Below are positions 6,729 through 15,828 of a stretch of 33,350 nt of DNA, piece by piece. How positions within the stretch are numbered: the stretch's first letter is position 1; the number at the start of each line of letters is the position of its first letter. A program made the position numbers and the translations under genes. Source of the DNA: Succinivibrio sp. (GTDB lineage Bacteria > Pseudomonadota > Gammaproteobacteria > Enterobacterales > Succinivibrionaceae); NCBI GenBank assembly GCA_017635415.1, contig JAGBLM010000064.1, positions 1 through 33,350 of the forward strand. The letters run 5' to 3'. The notes under the pieces were generated by a model. It made no database searches, was not told the DNA's origin, and saw nothing but the letters and a program-made list of their open reading frames with translations.

Positions 6729-7127
6729 TTAGTTAATCTTCATAAGCTTGGTACCAACTTCCATCGCACCTGCGCCAGTCTGCATAGCCTTAGCGCTTGT
6801 ATCCATCGCTTTGGCAGCATTCTGATTGGCATCAGCATCAGTCTGGGAGGCGGCAACCTCGCCGCCCTGCGCCTTAACATCGTCTTTTGCCAGCACTCCT
6901 TCGTTAGAATTGGCTTCAGCCTTTTTCTCATCAAGAACCGCATCATTCTCAGTAGGAGAAGTCTTTTTGTTGCCTGTCATATCTTCATGTCTGACATTGG
7001 TAACAATCAGTTTTGCCAGAAGTCCTACTCCCATTCCCATAGCCATCTGAACGGCCGCTGAAGTCACCATTTTTTTGGCCTTGGCCTTGATTTCTGCCTT
7101 TTGGGCCTCTGTAAGTTTGCTAACCAT
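6729..7127 (-). CDS. Small membrane protein with C-terminal heptad repeats, vgrG-linked
   Basis: A 132-residue protein of no recognised family. It has a Lys/Ala-rich N-terminus (1-20), a Gly/Met-rich hydrophobic segment (about 23-45), a polar disordered middle (46-100) and a striking C-terminus of seven-residue repeats: AKAMDTS (105-111), AKAMQTG (112-118), AGAMEVG (119-125), TKLMKIN (126-132). Such A-x-A-M heptads suggest an amphipathic helix or coiled coil. The frame opens at 7217, inside vgrG, but the start at 7127 has a good GGAG eight bases upstream and avoids overlap. It lies between vgrG and the DUF6931-like gene on the same strand. It may be immunity, chaperone or spike-tip adaptor; nothing in the sequence decides this. 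Confidence 0.65.
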   Translation of the reverse strand: MVSKLTEAQKAEIKAKAKKMVTSAAVQMAMGMGVGLLAKLIVTNVRHEDMTGNKKTSPTENDAVLDEKKAEANSNEGVLAKDDVKAQGGEVAASQTDADANQNAAKAMDTSAKAMQTGAGAMEVGTKLMKIN

Positions 7128-7195
7128 AATCTTTCTCCAAATTCTTTTCTGTCCTAGACACTCAGTAAACACCCTACTCGACCGGCCGAACGGAA

Positions 7196-10100
7196 TCAAG
7201 GCTGAATCTGACTCCATTTAAGCTCCATACCGCCAGCAGGACCCTTGGCGTTCATCTCCTTCTTGACCAGAATAGACACAGTATTTGAATTTTCTTCAAC
7301 CTTTCTGTTGGTCAGTTTTATTTGTGAGACACAGAAAGCATCCATTGAAACCGCACGCATCATGGCACCTGCCAGAGTCACCTGAGATAACAGTTTGATA
7401 GACTGCAGAATCAGACTGACATTGTCAGCGATAGAAGCACCCTCAGTCCAGGAGGCACCATCATGATTGAGCAGTTTTCCATCCCACTCATCATCTTTAT
7501 GATCTTCCTGGACGACCGTGGTTATAGATTCTACAAGGTCATTAACATCCATCACGGTATCGTATACCAAATCTAGTAAATCAGTGATGATGCCAAAAAT
7601 GTGCAGGGCATAAACCCAGCCGATTGGGTATTCAATATCTCCAGTGGTGTCGTAATCTTCCTTGGCAGTACGAATCTCCTTGATGTGACCCGCGGTAGCT
7701 TTTGCCCACTTGGAGTCCTCGCCCTGGAACATATCGTACGCTCTCCAGAACAAGGAGGCACCCTTGGTCAGAGTAGAGTTGATAATGTCGGACTCATTCT
7801 TGTTCTTGTTCTTGATAAAGGAGGTAAGATCCGTGACTCTGGAGACCAGATATTTAGTATTGTTCTCAACAATCTTCTGAGCCTTAGGAGTATGCAGATC
7901 AACCTCATAGCCCTGCAGCATAGCATTGGCACTACCAAGTTCAAGTCTTGCGCCAAGAGCATCGGATAACGACACTGTTGATATTGCCTTACCAGTAAGC
8001 TCAGGACCCTTGAGAGTAACACCGTGCCAGCTGTCCACACAGATTGAAGAGTTCCAGATTCCAAATGCTCCGCTCTTGAGCATATTGGACTTGAGAGTCA
8101 CATTCTCAGGCTTAACAGTTACCGAACTGTTACCGCTCAAAAGTTCAACGGCCTTCTTGGCACCGATGGAGATCTTACCTTCAGAGTACATAGAGATAAG
8201 TTTGGTGGCGTTGATTTCTATATTGCTCGCGCTGATACGTGCCGTACCGTTAGAGGTGATTTCAATCGTACCGCCGTTGGCAAGACGGAGAATCTTTGAG
8301 GCTGAATTATAGGTCTCACCTTTTGCTCCTGAGACAACTTTCTTCTCAAACAGCTCATTGGCAAAATCAGTAAAGACACTACTGGCTTTAGTGGCCTCCT
8401 CTCTTGCTTTGGCAAGGTCAGCTTCACGCTCTTTTCTCTTGTTGCTGTCTGTCTCTTTGGCAAGATTCTGCTGCGCGGTGACAATGGCATCAAGTTTTGC
8501 CTTGTAAGTGACAAACTGACCTTTCTTTACTTCATAAAGATCAGATGCTATCTGGTTGTTGTTAAAAGCATCCACCTCACAGCAGTAATTCTTGATACCA
8601 TTGGTCGGATCCTTTATGAAAATATCGTAGAGCATATCCTCGGTTTTGACATAATCAGTAACCGAGATTTCAGCCGGCATGGTTTTACCGCCAAGATCAT
8701 CAATCTTTTGGTCTCCGCTTCTGTAGACATGAACCACTTTTGAACCCTGGTGGAAGGCGGTTCTGTTACTTAACAGATGGTCATGACGTCTGCGGCCGAA
8801 GGTTGTATCGCTGATCTCATCATTGGTCTTCTGCGGCTTGTAGCCCATAAAGAATGACCTGTTGCCCTGTGTGACCACCATAATACGCTGACCGACTACC
8901 GGGAACAGATTCAGAACATTATCGGAAGTATCCTGAGTTGGGGAAACTACCTCAATCTCAAGGGCAGAAGCTTTATCTTCAGGTTTTCCATCAGCACCGG
9001 TTCTTACAGCATAAAAACGGGTTGGTCTTATGCAGGAATTCTCATTCTTGTGCAGGAAAACACCACCGGCATACTTTGAGATATCGGCCTTATCATCGCT
9101 GACTATAGCCTCAAAAAACTGAATAGGCTGCTGCTGTTGCTGACGAATAGACAGTTCATTCAGACGAGTGGTGAAGTTATTCTCAAGCATCTGAATCTTC
9201 TGCTGGTACTCTGCCTTAATTTCATTGATAGCCGCGTCAATTGCGGTATTGTTGACTGAAATCTTAGAATCATTCATCTTCTGGTTGATGATCAGAGTTG
9301 ATGAGAAATCATCATAATCGATAGTCGCCAGAGAGGTTCTGTTTCTCTTGAAGGTATCAAGATTAACCGCCTGCACGGTAATATTGAAACTTGGAGATTC
9401 ATCAACACCCTTGCCGTCTCTTAAAATACCGGCAGATACGCGGGTGCAGCTGTTTACCACCAGGATATCGGTTGTCTCAGAACCAAAACCTGATACCTTG
9501 ACCTCATAGCCTGCTCTAATCGCAGGAGAATTGGTGGTAAAGGAGTAAATCAGTTTTTCAACCTCAATCTTGCTGTCAACATTCTTCTTGAATTCCTTAA
9601 GGCTTTCCTCGTAGTTTTCATCATTGGTGGTAAAAATCTGATGACTTAACTGGGATTTGGCCCACTGACGCAGGATGTTCTGCTTCTTCTGATCAGCAAA
9701 TGACCAACTGTATGAACCCAACTGAGGTTTATTCTCCTGCGACTCAACCGAGGCAAGACGGATAAGACAAGGTGAGTAACCTTCTTTCTTGGCGGCACCT
9801 GATGGCTCTACAGGCACTACCGCAGCAATACCATTTTCTTCATTGTTGAAGTTTTCCTGCTTGCTGGCATAGAAAACATTTGCTGAAGAACTGAGGGTAC
9901 AGCAGATACGACGGGCCTCTTTGGCTGAATCGTCCTTCTGATCAAAGGTTAAGGTCAGGTTGTAGCCGTACATAATAAGCAGTCTTTTGACGAAATCATA
10001 ATCTGATTCGTTAGTCTGCTGGAATTCGTGACTGTCTTTTTCAGGAACATAAATGTCGTCTGTTACCATCACATCAGCAACATCGTTGATGTCTTCCTGA

Positions 10101-10552
10101 AGAATGGTCATAATGACGGATTTGGCACCGACCTGACCATAGTTTTTGGTTCTGACAATGGTCTTGAGTTTATCAAGTGGCGAAACAATGGAAATATTGA
10201 ATTTGTTGAGTTTGACACTTCTGTTGTTTTCATCAACAACCATGACCCTGCCTTCATAGGAAACAGAGCCGATGAGTCCGAAGCACTGACTTCTTACTGC
10301 TCGCTTGACGTTGGTGTCATTGCTTGCATCAACAGCAAAACTGACTTTCAGCAGTTTGCCGACCATGCTGGCAAGATTATCGGCAGAAGGCATGCCATCA
10401 CCAACAATGGTGACAGTTCCGTTATATGAACGGGAAATACCTTCATACAAAACAAGAGCTGCAGTTTTAACGTGCGATCCAAACTGTTTCTTTACGTCTG
10501 GATCGCTGACAAAGTCAAATTCAAGTTCTTTAAAATTTGAACTTATGGCCAT
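7196..10552 (-). CDS. vgrG: VgrG-type spike protein with coiled-coil inserts and helical C-terminal extension
   Basis: A 1118-residue VgrG-like protein, the trimeric spike of type VI-like contractile injection systems. The N-terminal gp27-like part is indicated by the N-E-S-D-Y-D-F-V-K-R-L-L-I-M-Y-G-Y block (181-197), which matches the conserved VgrG segment. A first coiled coil (about 436-475, ending in a Gln run) precedes a gp5/OB-like part (about 476-575). A second coiled coil (680-735) precedes a run of short beta repeats typical of the spike needle (about 755-885). The last 230 residues (890-1118) are helical, match nothing I know, and could be a cargo or adaptor domain. GGGG precedes the ATG. 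No PAAR, Hcp, TssB/C or ClpV gene is nearby, so it would need a system encoded elsewhere. It is first in a three-gene group. Confidence 0.8.
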   Translation of the reverse strand: MAISSNFKELEFDFVSDPDVKKQFGSHVKTAALVLYEGISRSYNGTVTIVGDGMPSADNLASMVGKLLKVSFAVDASNDTNVKRAVRSQCFGLIGSVSYEGRVMVVDENNRSVKLNKFNISIVSPLDKLKTIVRTKNYGQVGAKSVIMTILQEDINDVADVMVTDDIYVPEKDSHEFQQTNESDYDFVKRLLIMYGYNLTLTFDQKDDSAKEARRICCTLSSSANVFYASKQENFNNEENGIAAVVPVEPSGAAKKEGYSPCLIRLASVESQENKPQLGSYSWSFADQKKQNILRQWAKSQLSHQIFTTNDENYEESLKEFKKNVDSKIEVEKLIYSFTTNSPAIRAGYEVKVSGFGSETTDILVVNSCTRVSAGILRDGKGVDESPSFNITVQAVNLDTFKRNRTSLATIDYDDFSSTLIINQKMNDSKISVNNTAIDAAINEIKAEYQQKIQMLENNFTTRLNELSIRQQQQQPIQFFEAIVSDDKADISKYAGGVFLHKNENSCIRPTRFYAVRTGADGKPEDKASALEIEVVSPTQDTSDNVLNLFPVVGQRIMVVTQGNRSFFMGYKPQKTNDEISDTTFGRRRHDHLLSNRTAFHQGSKVVHVYRSGDQKIDDLGGKTMPAEISVTDYVKTEDMLYDIFIKDPTNGIKNYCCEVDAFNNNQIASDLYEVKKGQFVTYKAKLDAIVTAQQNLAKETDSNKRKEREADLAKAREEATKASSVFTDFANELFEKKVVSGAKGETYNSASKILRLANGGTIEITSNGTARISASNIEINATKLISMYSEGKISIGAKKAVELLSGNSSVTVKPENVTLKSNMLKSGAFGIWNSSICVDSWHGVTLKGPELTGKAISTVSLSDALGARLELGSANAMLQGYEVDLHTPKAQKIVENNTKYLVSRVTDLTSFIKNKNKNESDIINSTLTKGASLFWRAYDMFQGEDSKWAKATAGHIKEIRTAKEDYDTTGDIEYPIGWVYALHIFGIITDLLDLVYDTVMDVNDLVESITTVVQEDHKDDEWDGKLLNHDGASWTEGASIADNVSLILQSIKLLSQVTLAGAMMRAVSMDAFCVSQIKLTNRKVEENSNTVSILVKKEMNAKGPAGGMELKWSQIQP

Positions 10553-10720
10553 AGTAATTCCCCACTTGAAGTAAGTACCGCTTTAATTAAGCGGCTAATT
10601 GTTGTAACCTGATTACTGAATTCAGTGCACAATAGTCCTGAACCATTTATCTCTAATATTTAAATTTTAAAGGTTATTTTTTATATAACTACCCAAAAAA
10701 ACTGAGATTTTGACCTGATT

Positions 10721-10788
10721 CAAAAAAAGCAGCCAAATTATAATTACCTTAAAAATTAACAAGTTCTCAATTGTGTCTGCTTTTTTTG
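10721..10788. repeat. 12-bp inverted repeat flanking a -10-like site upstream of vgrG
   Basis: CAAAAAAAGCAG (10721-10732) is repeated in reverse as CTGCTTTTTTTG (10777-10788), 44 bases apart. On the minus strand a TATAAT (10742-10737) lies between the arms, about 185 bases before the vgrG start, without a good -35. It could be a regulator site pair, a large-loop terminator or AT-rich coincidence. Confidence 0.45.
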
Positions 10789-10863
10789 CAAAAGTGCCTC
10801 CCTCTCCTTAAATTCTAATATACTGTTTTTATTTAATTTTATATTTTAAGATTTAATTAACAT

Positions 10864-10887
10864 AAGTTATACCGTGTAACTTTTTTT
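10864..10887 (+). terminator. Weak plus-strand terminator-like hairpin
   Basis: AAGTTA (10864-10869) pairs with TAACTT (10877-10882), with one possible further G-U pair, and runs into seven T. No plus-strand gene lies upstream, so it either ends an unseen small transcript or is not functional. Confidence 0.3.
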
Positions 10888-10976
10888 GCCCCGTTTGCCG
10901 GACTCACTTCCGTTTTTCAATTGGGATTTTTGTCTGCAGGAAGGTAAAAAGATGGAGAAATCTGACCCCAAAGACA

Positions 10977-11005
10977 GAGGGGAGCATTCCTTGAATACTC
11001 CCCTC
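10977..11005 (-). terminator. GC-rich hairpin after the autotransporter gene
   Basis: GAGGGGAG (10977-10984) pairs with CTCCCCTC (10998-11005); after one mismatch ATTC/GAAT continues the stem around a CTT loop. It lies 44 bases past the autotransporter stop on the minus strand. The following tract is only TGTCTTT, so termination is likely but not classical. Confidence 0.5.
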
Positions 11006-11048
11006 TCCTTTCAAAGTCATGTCCTCAATCAAAAGGGCAGACCGTCTA

Positions 11049-13595
11049 TCAAAACAGATAACTTAGTTGCGCATTGACAAAGATACCGCGATACCTGTTA
11101 CCGTACATACCTTTAATCCCTAAATCATAATTCAGTCCTGTCGACACCGGTTTTCCTCTCAGACCTAGTTCAAGAAGTCCTCTGGTGCCATCAATCTCTG
11201 AAGGCCTAGAAGAAAGCGTACCAATCGAGGAATTGATCTTAAGTTCCGCCTTGCCGTCAAACTCCCGCTCTACGCCTAAGGACGCATAAAAAGACGATCC
11301 TGACGCGAATTCATGGCTGAAACACCCTGCCAGTCTTAATCTGTGACTGTTAATGCTGGTGTTTTTATACCGGTCAATGCCGGCATTGAAATCATCAGAT
11401 GACTGATACAGATAATAGTACCTGCCATAAAGGTCAAGACTGTTCCCAGCACCAAAGGTTATAACCTTACCTAAACCAAGTTCAACTCCCAGATAGTGAG
11501 AATTGATGTTGGCGTTATAGGTTCTGCCCAGATCCCAGTCATACAACGCGTCTCTCTGGGTGGTAAAGACCCGTCCGATTCTTGCTGAGGTCTCAAAGTG
11601 CCAGAGGTTATCAAGCTGCAGTCTTGAAAGAAGAGCAACACCATAATAGGAAACGTGACCTTTCTTTCTGACGAAAGGATCGGATGATTTGGCGTCATAA
11701 TGACTTCTAAAACCGGCATATCCGGCCTCAAAGCCACCGCCCACCGACCACACAGTGCCATCATTTACAAAATTGTACAGAGCACCTGCGACCACGTTTG
11801 CCACATTCACGTTGATATGAGATCCGGTTTTAACTCTCAACGCACCACCGCCTATGGCTGAGAAGGCCTGTACACCGGAATCTTTTGCCTGCGAAACACT
11901 GCCTGTGATCTCACTTAAGGTGTCCGCAGCCTGATTTAAGGTAAGAGTTGCAGCCGAAGAGGCCATAACCACCGCATGGGTCTGAGGTGCTGACTGACCG
12001 CCGTCTGACGGTGTATCATCGGTAGTTACCACCGTATAGGTGACAGTGTCTATCTTGCCATCACTGTCACTGTCTTTGGCACTGACCACACCTTCACCTT
12101 CAACAGCGGTACCTATGTAGTAGGTTGATTTTTCACTCTGCAGCGCAAGACTGCCTGAAGTAATAGGATTTTCAACCTTGAGCATGTCATATGCATCACC
12201 ATTTTTTAAAGAGATTACACCGCTGAAAACAACCTTTGACGCATCAAGATAGGTTATCCCGGTGTATCGGCCATCTGTTCCCATACTGCCGGCAAAGTTG
12301 GTGATGGTAATGGTACGGCCCCACAGCGTCTCATTGAACTTTATCGTGTTAAAGCCAGAGACACGGTTGATGGTATTGTTCGCAGAACTCCACGGCGTAT
12401 TGTAATAGCCAAAATAAAGATTATTGCGAGCACTGTTCACGGTGTAGGCCACACTATCAACATCGTTCACGTATACTCCGTACAAAGACGAGGAGGCATT
12501 ACTTAAATCTGCGTTATCATAAAGATACAGACTGTTATCTGTCACATCAACGGCACAGTCAGAATCACCATGCTTCACATTTACGACCCTGACCTCCACA
12601 GCGCCTGCATTGGCAAGAGAACCAAGATAAAGAGCATTGCCTGAAGCTTGTCCGTAATTGTCAATATTCAGGAACGCAGGATAAATAAATGTACTGACAG
12701 CTGAGAGATTAACATCATCTATAATTACCTGATTGTTACTTGCCAAAAGATTATCGTTATCATCCTCTGCATAACCGCCTATCAGGCTCAAGGACAGTAG
12801 CGAATTTGCCGGTGAAACCGTGACATTATTAAGTGAGACGAGGTTATCATTTGCCAGCACCTGTACGGCATAAGGACCTTCACTTTCAGCATAGCCACCG
12901 TATACATACACAGAAGGCGTGTATTCATCAGTACAGCCTAGCGTGCCACCATCAAGAAAAACCTGATTACCTGACGCCTCGGCAGTGGCGGCTGATTCAG
13001 CGTAACCGCCGATGATATACTGTGCCTGCAGACTGCCTTGAATCAGGGAAAATTCATTATTGGAGGCCCTGGCAATTTCATTGCCGCTTGAGGAATGTTC
13101 AACGTGAGCATGACCTACATAGAATCTCTTGCCCCGCACCGTAGGCGTACTTGATAAACTGCCGACGACAATCGAGTTTCCCTCAGCAGTGGCATTGTCG
13201 TCATTGACTTTTGAATATCCGGCACGGACATAGGTTTCTTCGGTGGCACGAAAATTGATGTTGCCGTCATTTAAGAGCAGTGTCGCATTAGAACCGTAGA
13301 CAGGTCCTTCTGCGAAAAGACGTAAACCGTCATATGTTGAAGAGGTCGGTTCAAGATCTAGATCACCGCTTATCGTACAACTACTTCCTGCACAGTTGAG
13401 ACTGCCGGTGAGCAAAGAGTAATCTGTCTTCAACTGAGAGAAGGTATTCTCATAAAAGTTGGCACAGTACCCCGCTGCCGAGTAGAAGACACATGCGCTG
13501 CAAAAAACAATCTTTACCGGTTTCAATCTGAACAGCGTTCCGAGTGAAACGGGGATCTCAGCATCTCTGGTGCCATAATCTTTTATATCAGACAT
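11049..13595 (-). CDS. Type Va autotransporter with extended signal peptide
   Basis: An 848-residue classical autotransporter. After an N-terminal extension of about 25 residues, a hydrophobic signal segment (VKIVFCSACVFYSAAGYCA) leads to a cleavage site before N-F-Y-E-N. The passenger (about 45-560) is rich in Gly, Ser, Asn and Val with repeated short strands such as YVYGGYAES and IIGGYAES, the beta-helix look of autotransporter stalks. A linker precedes a C-terminal beta-barrel of about 270 residues whose last strand, NAQLSYLF, ends in the Phe needed for BAM recognition. No protease or lipase motif is seen, so adhesion is the likely role. The frame also opens at a TTG at 13637, but the ATG at 13595 has a strong AGGAGAGG upstream. 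It is a single gene. Confidence 0.85.
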   Translation of the reverse strand: MSDIKDYGTRDAEIPVSLGTLFRLKPVKIVFCSACVFYSAAGYCANFYENTFSQLKTDYSLLTGSLNCAGSSCTISGDLDLEPTSSTYDGLRLFAEGPVYGSNATLLLNDGNINFRATEETYVRAGYSKVNDDNATAEGNSIVVGSLSSTPTVRGKRFYVGHAHVEHSSSGNEIARASNNEFSLIQGSLQAQYIIGGYAESAATAEASGNQVFLDGGTLGCTDEYTPSVYVYGGYAESEGPYAVQVLANDNLVSLNNVTVSPANSLLSLSLIGGYAEDDNDNLLASNNQVIIDDVNLSAVSTFIYPAFLNIDNYGQASGNALYLGSLANAGAVEVRVVNVKHGDSDCAVDVTDNSLYLYDNADLSNASSSLYGVYVNDVDSVAYTVNSARNNLYFGYYNTPWSSANNTINRVSGFNTIKFNETLWGRTITITNFAGSMGTDGRYTGITYLDASKVVFSGVISLKNGDAYDMLKVENPITSGSLALQSEKSTYYIGTAVEGEGVVSAKDSDSDGKIDTVTYTVVTTDDTPSDGGQSAPQTHAVVMASSAATLTLNQAADTLSEITGSVSQAKDSGVQAFSAIGGGALRVKTGSHINVNVANVVAGALYNFVNDGTVWSVGGGFEAGYAGFRSHYDAKSSDPFVRKKGHVSYYGVALLSRLQLDNLWHFETSARIGRVFTTQRDALYDWDLGRTYNANINSHYLGVELGLGKVITFGAGNSLDLYGRYYYLYQSSDDFNAGIDRYKNTSINSHRLRLAGCFSHEFASGSSFYASLGVEREFDGKAELKINSSIGTLSSRPSEIDGTRGLLELGLRGKPVSTGLNYDLGIKGMYGNRYRGIFVNAQLSYLF

Positions 13596-13721
13596 TTGCC
13601 TCTCCTCTTCTGGTACAGTCTTGTCCATTTGTGTCAACCTTGTTTTAATTCACCTGTCTTCTCTCATTGTGACTTTTTTTTCCTCCTAGGCGCTGTGCGC
13701 TAAACGACAAAATTTGCTCTA

Positions 13722-14525
13722 TTACAGAAGTCCAAGTCTTGCAAGTTCAAGAGCAATGCCATCATGGTTATTATCGGCAGTAAGGTAGGTAAATTTTGCC
13801 TTGAGTCCATCAGGAGCATTACTCATCAGCACACCGCGACCTGCAGCCTTGAGCATTGGTTCATCGTTATAGTTGTCACCAAAGGCAATCGTATTTTCGA
13901 CATCTATTCCTTTAATCTGACACAGTTTTTTAAGAGCCTCGGCTTTATTGATGCCGCCTTTGTTAATCTCCAGGAGCGTCGACGATGAGGTAGTAATCGA
14001 CAATGACGGGAACCTCTCACGCATCCTGTCTCTGATGGTCATAATCTCCCCAGGAGAGCACATGCACAAAACCTTATCAACGATAACATCATCTTTTAAC
14101 GAAGTTATAGGTTCCGCCCGTGACGGACAGTGGATCAGTTTCTCCTCGGCAATAACACCAGGATTGTTCTTGTCAGAACATATCCAGTAGTCACGATTGA
14201 ACACACCGTAACCGATAGCAAAGTTCTGCTCTTTTGCAAACTGCGCAATTTCAAGCGCCTCAGTCTTGCTCAGTCCCTGTTCAAAAATCACCTCTCTGCG
14301 CTCATCAAGGAGCAGAGCTCCGCCAAAGGAGAGGAAACAGGCATCGAGTCCGTATTTGTCGGCAATCCAGGTGATGCCGTAGGGAGCACGGCCTGAGGCG
14401 ATTACAAAGAGCAGACCATCAGCGATTATCTTTCTTAAGGCTTTCAGAGTATTATCCGTCATCTCGTGAGCATCATTAAACAGGGTGCCGTCAACATCAG
14501 AAAACACCGCCTGCCATTTTTTCAT
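13722..14525 (-). CDS. Cof-type HAD-superfamily phosphatase
   Basis: A 267-residue cytoplasmic hydrolase of the HAD IIB (Cof/YidA-like) subfamily. Motif I is DVDGTLF (about 10-16), motif II the S-G-R of VIASGRAP (about 41-48), motif III the Lys of GGINKAEALKKL (about 190-201), and motif IV FGDNYNDEPML (about 214-224). The middle holds the IIB cap domain. Such enzymes dephosphorylate sugar phosphates, flavin or pyridoxal phosphates; the substrate cannot be told here. GGGAG precedes the ATG. It is followed 73 bases earlier on the same strand by an unrelated exported-protein gene; co-transcription is possible. Confidence 0.9.
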   Translation of the reverse strand: MKKWQAVFSDVDGTLFNDAHEMTDNTLKALRKIIADGLLFVIASGRAPYGITWIADKYGLDACFLSFGGALLLDERREVIFEQGLSKTEALEIAQFAKEQNFAIGYGVFNRDYWICSDKNNPGVIAEEKLIHCPSRAEPITSLKDDVIVDKVLCMCSPGEIMTIRDRMRERFPSLSITTSSSTLLEINKGGINKAEALKKLCQIKGIDVENTIAFGDNYNDEPMLKAAGRGVLMSNAPDGLKAKFTYLTADNNHDGIALELARLGLL

Positions 14526-14598
14526 CAGTAATCTCCCAAACAGTCATCAGAACAGACAGCACATCAGACTGTCACTCCGTCAAATAATACTAAAGCAA

Positions 14599-15150
14599 CT
14601 ACTCTTTGAATCTAAGCGTTGACAGGATCTGTTCGTATTCCTTCACACAGAAGGGATGTAACTCATAAGAAGGACTTATGAGTTTAAAACCGTAAGTTGC
14701 ATTCTTTGCATTGACAACCATCTCCCGTACAGGATAAGACCTGCCTTTGAATAGGTAATCACCTTCATAGGTAACTGCAGCATGTCCTTTATATTCCGTA
14801 AAGGATGGTTTTCTTGTGAATCTGAGCACCGCCTTTTTCTTACGGGCCGCATCCTCATAAAATTTCGTGATAAAAGCGATATCGGTTGCCCTGAAATTTT
14901 TATCGGACTGACTCTGTCCTGATGCAGTACCTCTTATCACACACATAATCGGAGCTGTAGCCTTAAAAAGCGGAATATTGCCTTTGCTGCGTACAGATGG
15001 GCGGTCAAAGTCCATCACGGTCCAACTATCCGGGATCTCAACAGCATCAGCCCCCACAAGAGTGATCTGTGAAGCTTGGACTGCAGATAATGGTACGGTC
15101 AGTAACAGAACAGTTAAAATCCTGCCGCAGATTTTATTACCCGCTGTCAT
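14599..15150 (-). CDS. Exported protein of unknown function
   Basis: A 183-residue protein with a typical signal peptide: Lys/Arg at the N-terminus, a hydrophobic core L-T-V-L-L-L-T-V-P-L, and cleavage after AVQAS-type residues (about 27). The mature part has about eight predicted strands, a Y-G-F-K-L-I pattern, and ends in I-L-S-T-L-R-F-K-E. This recalls PsbP/DcrB-like (DUF1795) periplasmic proteins, but only weakly. Two Cys (mature N-half and near the C-terminus) could form a disulfide. The frame is open from 15213, but the start at 15150 has GGGAGG just upstream and gives a proper signal peptide. Confidence 0.7.
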   Translation of the reverse strand: MTAGNKICGRILTVLLLTVPLSAVQASQITLVGADAVEIPDSWTVMDFDRPSVRSKGNIPLFKATAPIMCVIRGTASGQSQSDKNFRATDIAFITKFYEDAARKKKAVLRFTRKPSFTEYKGHAAVTYEGDYLFKGRSYPVREMVVNAKNATYGFKLISPSYELHPFCVKEYEQILSTLRFKE

Positions 15151-15387
15151 AACTGCCTCCCAAACTGCCGATTCTGCCTGATGTCCATCATCTCTATTCA
15201 CACATAACAGCACAGGATCTGCGTCCGTTTGCCTTCAATTAAGAACCTATCATTCCCTCTAAAGACAGAACGAAAAAAAAATCAATGAATCATCTTTCCT
15301 ATTTTAACGGGTAAAATTCGTGTTTTTTGAGGAACCGGGCAAATAATTGACATATTTTTCAAAAATATAAGCGGTAGCATTTTCTGC

Positions 15388-15828
15388 TTACTTTTCTTTA
15401 CAGTCCTGTTCACAAAGACAGTGAAAATCTCTGATACTACCAAAAGGGAGTTTTGTTCCGTCACTGAGGATTAACAGACCACTGTTCATATCTATGAACC
15501 TGAGAATGCCTTCATAGGTTTTGAGCGCTCCCCCCTCTTTGAATTCATCCTTTTCAAAGACCAGCACACTGATGCGAAGATTAGTTATTTTATTTTCAAC
15601 AAGATAACCAAGTTTCCGATTAAGTTCCTCAAGTTCATCCTCTGCAAGAGGTTTATCCGTTACGGTCTGCCGCTCAGACTCCACTATCATTTCCCGCGAT
15701 CCTTCCAGAGCCTCGAACGGAGCAAACTGAGCAGCCCTGTCAAGACGACTCATCCGCGGTCTTGACAGGGCAAAAGGATAACTGACTGTAATGATGTCAT
15801 CGTAAGGACCTTTATGGTGTGCGGTCAT
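15388..15828 (-). CDS. YolD-like protein coupled to the Y-family polymerase
   Basis: A 146-residue member of the YolD-like family, small proteins best known from Firmicutes beside UvrX/YqjW-type Y-family polymerases. The signature M-S-R-L-D-R-A-A-Q-F-A-P-F-E-A-L-E-G (26-43) is clear. A helical stretch follows, then an SH3/OB-like strand set with V-F-E-K-D-E and G-I-L-R-F-I-D-M-N, and a D-G-T-K-L-P-F-G-S-I ending. The ATG overlaps the polymerase stop codon (ATGA), so the two are translationally coupled; GGAGG sits upstream inside the polymerase gene. Its partner role in SOS or translesion synthesis is inferred from Firmicutes pairs. Confidence 0.85.
   Translation of the reverse strand: MTAHHKGPYDDIITVSYPFALSRPRMSRLDRAAQFAPFEALEGSREMIVESERQTVTDKPLAEDELEELNRKLGYLVENKITNLRISVLVFEKDEFKEGGALKTYEGILRFIDMNSGLLILSDGTKLPFGSIRDFHCLCEQDCKEK

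Larger units (their letters stand above)
10553..11048. other. AT-rich intergenic region upstream of vgrG
   Basis: No gene is supported here. It holds the vgrG promoter region, a small stem CCGCTT/AAGCGG (10578-10594) in the presumed vgrG leader, a 12-bp inverted repeat, a plus-strand hairpin with T-run and a GC-rich hairpin (each listed separately). The short plus-strand reading frame at 10886-11077 has no good ribosome site and is not supported. Confidence 0.6.

Noticed and set aside
6597..7061. Plus-strand open frame across the junction of the two vgrG accessory genes
   Set aside because: Antisense shadow: Ser/Leu-rich translation with no ribosome site or motif.
7128..7217. Longer start of the small vgrG-linked protein overlapping vgrG
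   Set aside because: The start at 7127 has a good Shine-Dalgarno; the extra 30 residues match vgrG-overlap sequence and have no features.
13596..13637. TTG start for the autotransporter, or TTGACA there as a -35 box
   Set aside because: The ATG at 13595 has a strong ribosome site, and no -10 lies 16-18 bases after TTGACA.
15352..15368. ATATTTTT-C-AAAAATAT palindrome after the YolD-like gene as a terminator
   Set aside because: The stem is all A/T with a one-base centre, so it would not form a stable RNA hairpin; likely AT-rich chance.
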